NCBI GenBank assembly: GCA_023150615.1
Contig: JAKLKO010000011.1
Coordinates: 1 to 64,000 of the forward strand
Source of the DNA: Phycisphaerae bacterium
GTDB taxonomy: Bacteria; Planctomycetota; Phycisphaerae; UBA1845; UTPLA1
Reading direction: 5' to 3'
Length of the DNA: 64,000 nt
Program-made: the position numbers and the translations under genes
Notes under the pieces: model-generated
The model's input: only the letters and a program-made list of their open reading frames with translations
What the model was told of the DNA's origin: nothing
Database searches by the model: none
Shown here: piece after piece, positions 62,310-64,000 of the stretch
How positions within the stretch are numbered: the stretch's first letter is position 1
Layout of the letters: each line of letters begins with the position of its first letter

Positions 62310-64000
62310 ATGCCTTCAGCGCATGCGAAGAACTGTCGCGACGCGCGTGGACTGCGCGGCGGGCGGCTTTCTGCGCAGGCGCGACGATTCGGGCGGCTCG
62401 CGGCGTTCGCGGCGTTCGCCGGGCTTTCGGGCTGTTCACTCTTTCAGCAGACCTACGTCGCCCGCTACCACGGCGACGACCGCATTCTGGTCATCGAAGT
62501 CCTCGAAGACGATCTGGTCCGGTTTGAACTGCTGCATGTCTCCGACGCTGCCGGCGTTGCCGGTCGGATTCCCGTGACGCCGATGGTCGAGCGGCGCTCT
62601 TTTCGTGGTCCGGCGAGATTGCGCGACAATCGTCGCGGGATGATCGAGACTGCGGACCTGCGGATCGAGGTGGACGAGCCATCGCTGGCGGTCACGATCT
62701 CGGCGCGGTCCGATCGCCGGGACGCCGAGCGCGTCACGATGTTTCCGCTTGAATCGGGCAACGGCCGGCTTCGCCTCGGCCTGCGCGCCGACTGGGTCCG
62801 GCACGCGTACGGTCTGGGTCAGCAATTCCTGGAACCCGGGCGGACCGACGGAGACTGGCTCGGCCAGGTTCGCCGTCCGGCGTCGAGCTTCGGCAACGGG
62901 CTGGTGAAGTTCAACGGCGGATCGGTCGGGAACACGCAGTTCCCGATCCTGATTGCCGAAGGTCCGCGCGGGGCGTTCGGCGTGTTCGTGGATGACGTTC
63001 ACGCGCAGATGTGGGACTTCACAAAATCGCCGTGGGACGTGCAGATCGCCTGCGACGTCACGGCGTGGTACTTCCTCGGCGGCGACGATCTGCGCGACAT
63101 CCGGCGCGACCAGATGGAGCTCGTCGGGCGGCCACCCGTCCCGCCGCGGAAGATGTTCGGCCTGTGGGTCTCGGAATACGGCTACGACGATTGGGCCGAA
63201 CTCACTGCGGCGCTCGCATCGCTGCGCTCGAACGGCTTTCCGGTCGACGGTTTCGTGCTCGATTTGCAGTGGTTCGGCGGCATCGCGAAGGAATCGGAGT
63301 TGAGCCGCATGGGCCGGTTGGCGTGGGACGAGTCGCGTTTCGTCGATCCGGCGGGTCGGGTGGCGGCGCTGGAGCAGGAACACGGCGTCGGTCTGATGCT
63401 GATCGAGGAGTCGTACGTCAGCCGCGGACTGTCGGAATACGAGGTGCTGCGGAAGCACGGCTGCCTCGTGCAGCGTTGCGATACGGATGAGCCCGTCGAT
63501 TTCGTCGACTGGTGGGGCGCGGGCGGCATGCTGGACTGGATCAACGATGCCGGGGCCGACTTCTGGCATGACTGGAAGCGACTGCCGCACATCGAGATGG
63601 GCGTGCTCGGGCACTGGACCGATCTCGGGGAGCCGGAGCGGTTCGATCCGCGCGGCTGCTACTTCGGCGGCGAGGATCGGCCGAAACGCCCGCACGCGGC
63701 GGTGCACAATCTCTACAACTTCAAGTGGGCCGAGAGCATCGCCCGCGGGTATCGACGGCACGGCCTGACGCGGCGGCCGTTCATCCTGACGCGTTCGGGC
63801 ACGAGCGGGGTTCAGCGCTTCGGCGCGGCGATGTGGTCCGGCGACATCGCGTCGAATCTCTCGAGCCTAGCGGCGCACCTTCAGGCGCAGATGAACATGT
63901 GTATGTCGGGCGTCGACTACTACGGCTCGGACATCGGCGGGTACTACCGTCCGGCGCTCGATGGCGACGCGAACGAGTGCTACACGCGCTGGTTCGCGCA
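62310..64000 (+). CDS. Glycoside hydrolase family 31 lipoprotein (3' end outside the window)
   Basis: At least 563 codons, open to the window edge. The N-terminus has an arginine-rich region and a lipobox (FAGLSGC, Cys43), so it is probably a lipoprotein. A beta-sandwich domain follows. The (beta/alpha)8 barrel begins around KMFGLWVSEYGYDDWAELTA, with VDGFVLDLQWFGG, the nucleophile motif HWTDLGEPERFDP (Asp in W-x-D), then LTRSGTSGVQRFGAAMWSGD with the acid/base Asp and GSDIGGYYR. Family 31 enzymes cleave alpha-glucosides, alpha-xylosides or sulfoquinovosides; specificity is unknown. AAGGAG lies 10 nt before the ATG. clpB ends 115 bp upstream on the same strand. Confidence 0.88.
   Translation, partial: MPSAHAKNCRDARGLRGGRLSAQARRFGRLAAFAAFAGLSGCSLFQQTYVARYHGDDRILVIEVLEDDLVRFELLHVSDAAGVAGRIPVTPMVERRSFRGPARLRDNRRGMIETADLRIEVDEPSLAVTISARSDRRDAERVTMFPLESGNGRLRLGLRADWVRHAYGLGQQFLEPGRTDGDWLGQVRRPASSFGNGLVKFNGGSVGNTQFPILIAEGPRGAFGVFVDDVHAQMWDFTKSPWDVQIACDVTAWYFLGGDDLRDIRRDQMELVGRPPVPPRKMFGLWVSEYGYDDWAELTAALASLRSNGFPVDGFVLDLQWFGGIAKESELSRMGRLAWDESRFVDPAGRVAALEQEHGVGLMLIEESYVSRGLSEYEVLRKHGCLVQRCDTDEPVDFVDWWGAGGMLDWINDAGADFWHDWKRLPHIEMGVLGHWTDLGEPERFDPRGCYFGGEDRPKRPHAAVHNLYNFKWAESIARGYRRHGLTRRPFILTRSGTSGVQRFGAAMWSGDIASNLSSLAAHLQAQMNMCMSGVDYYGSDIGGYYRPALDGDANECYTRWFA

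Overview
The window reads as chromosome of a high-GC Gram-negative-type bacterium, most likely a planctomycete and plausibly of the Phycisphaerae type. The evidence is circumstantial: two proteins end in PEP-CTERM sorting tails, two giant secreted proteins carry the Asp-Cys-Asn (DCN) repeats common in that phylum, dockerin-like C-termini and a DUF1844 protein occur, there is part of the futalosine menaquinone route, and an outer envelope is implied by heptose metabolism (hldE), phosphatidylethanolamine synthesis (psd-pssA) and many lipoproteins and exported proteins.

Layout. 0.1-6 kb: tRNA-Gly, a sodium:solute symporter, a sugar-nucleotide epimerase type protein, a ParA ATPase fused to a glycogen-binding (CBM48) domain, and hldE. 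6-10 kb: an atypical stretch with a TlpA-like thioredoxin protein, two orphan ORFs, a transposase fragment and a 12-bp direct repeat near both edges. 10-17 kb: FabD-like acyltransferase, GT2 glycosyltransferase, a secreted repeat protein, manA, a MazG-type pyrophosphohydrolase and the overlapping psd-pssA pair. 17-22.5 kb: PEP-CTERM NHL-repeat protein, a receiver-like protein coupled to a diguanylate cyclase, D-Ala-D-Ala carboxypeptidase and DUF1844. 22.7-26 kb: a translationally coupled minus-strand operon, mqnC - HD-like protein - amidohydrolase, for menaquinone synthesis. 26-30 kb: matrixin-like secreted metalloprotease with DCN repeats.

30-38 kb: an MFS-PlsC fusion behind a ribbon-helix-helix/zinc protein, then a peptide-use cluster (S46 dipeptidyl-peptidase, OPT peptide transporter, arginase). 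38-46 kb: a frameshifted DUF4091-like lipoprotein, a large Ig-like surface protein, a GAF/HD-GYP phosphodiesterase and acpS. 46-51.8 kb: second PEP-CTERM protein, obgE-rpmA (without rplU), S1/P1-type nuclease and an EF-P-like factor. 51.8-64 kb: a 1572-residue FG-GAP/DCN-repeat protein, a nitroreductase, a GT-C membrane glycosyltransferase, a small zinc-ribbon protein, clpB and the 5' part of a GH31 lipoprotein cut by the window edge.

Themes: envelope building (hldE, manA, psd, pssA, acpS, dacB, PlsC, glycosyltransferases), display of large repeat proteins on the surface or outside, and c-di-GMP turnover (one cyclase, one HD-GYP). I found no CRISPR array, no complete insertion sequence and no obvious defence system. 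The items most worth follow-up are the ParA-CBM48 fusion, the uncharacterised HD-like protein locked inside the menaquinone operon, the 6-10 kb island, the divergent EF-P loop, and a set of genes whose -10-like box lies only 8-16 nt before the ATG (possible leaderless transcripts). All functional names come from reading motifs by eye; no database search was run.
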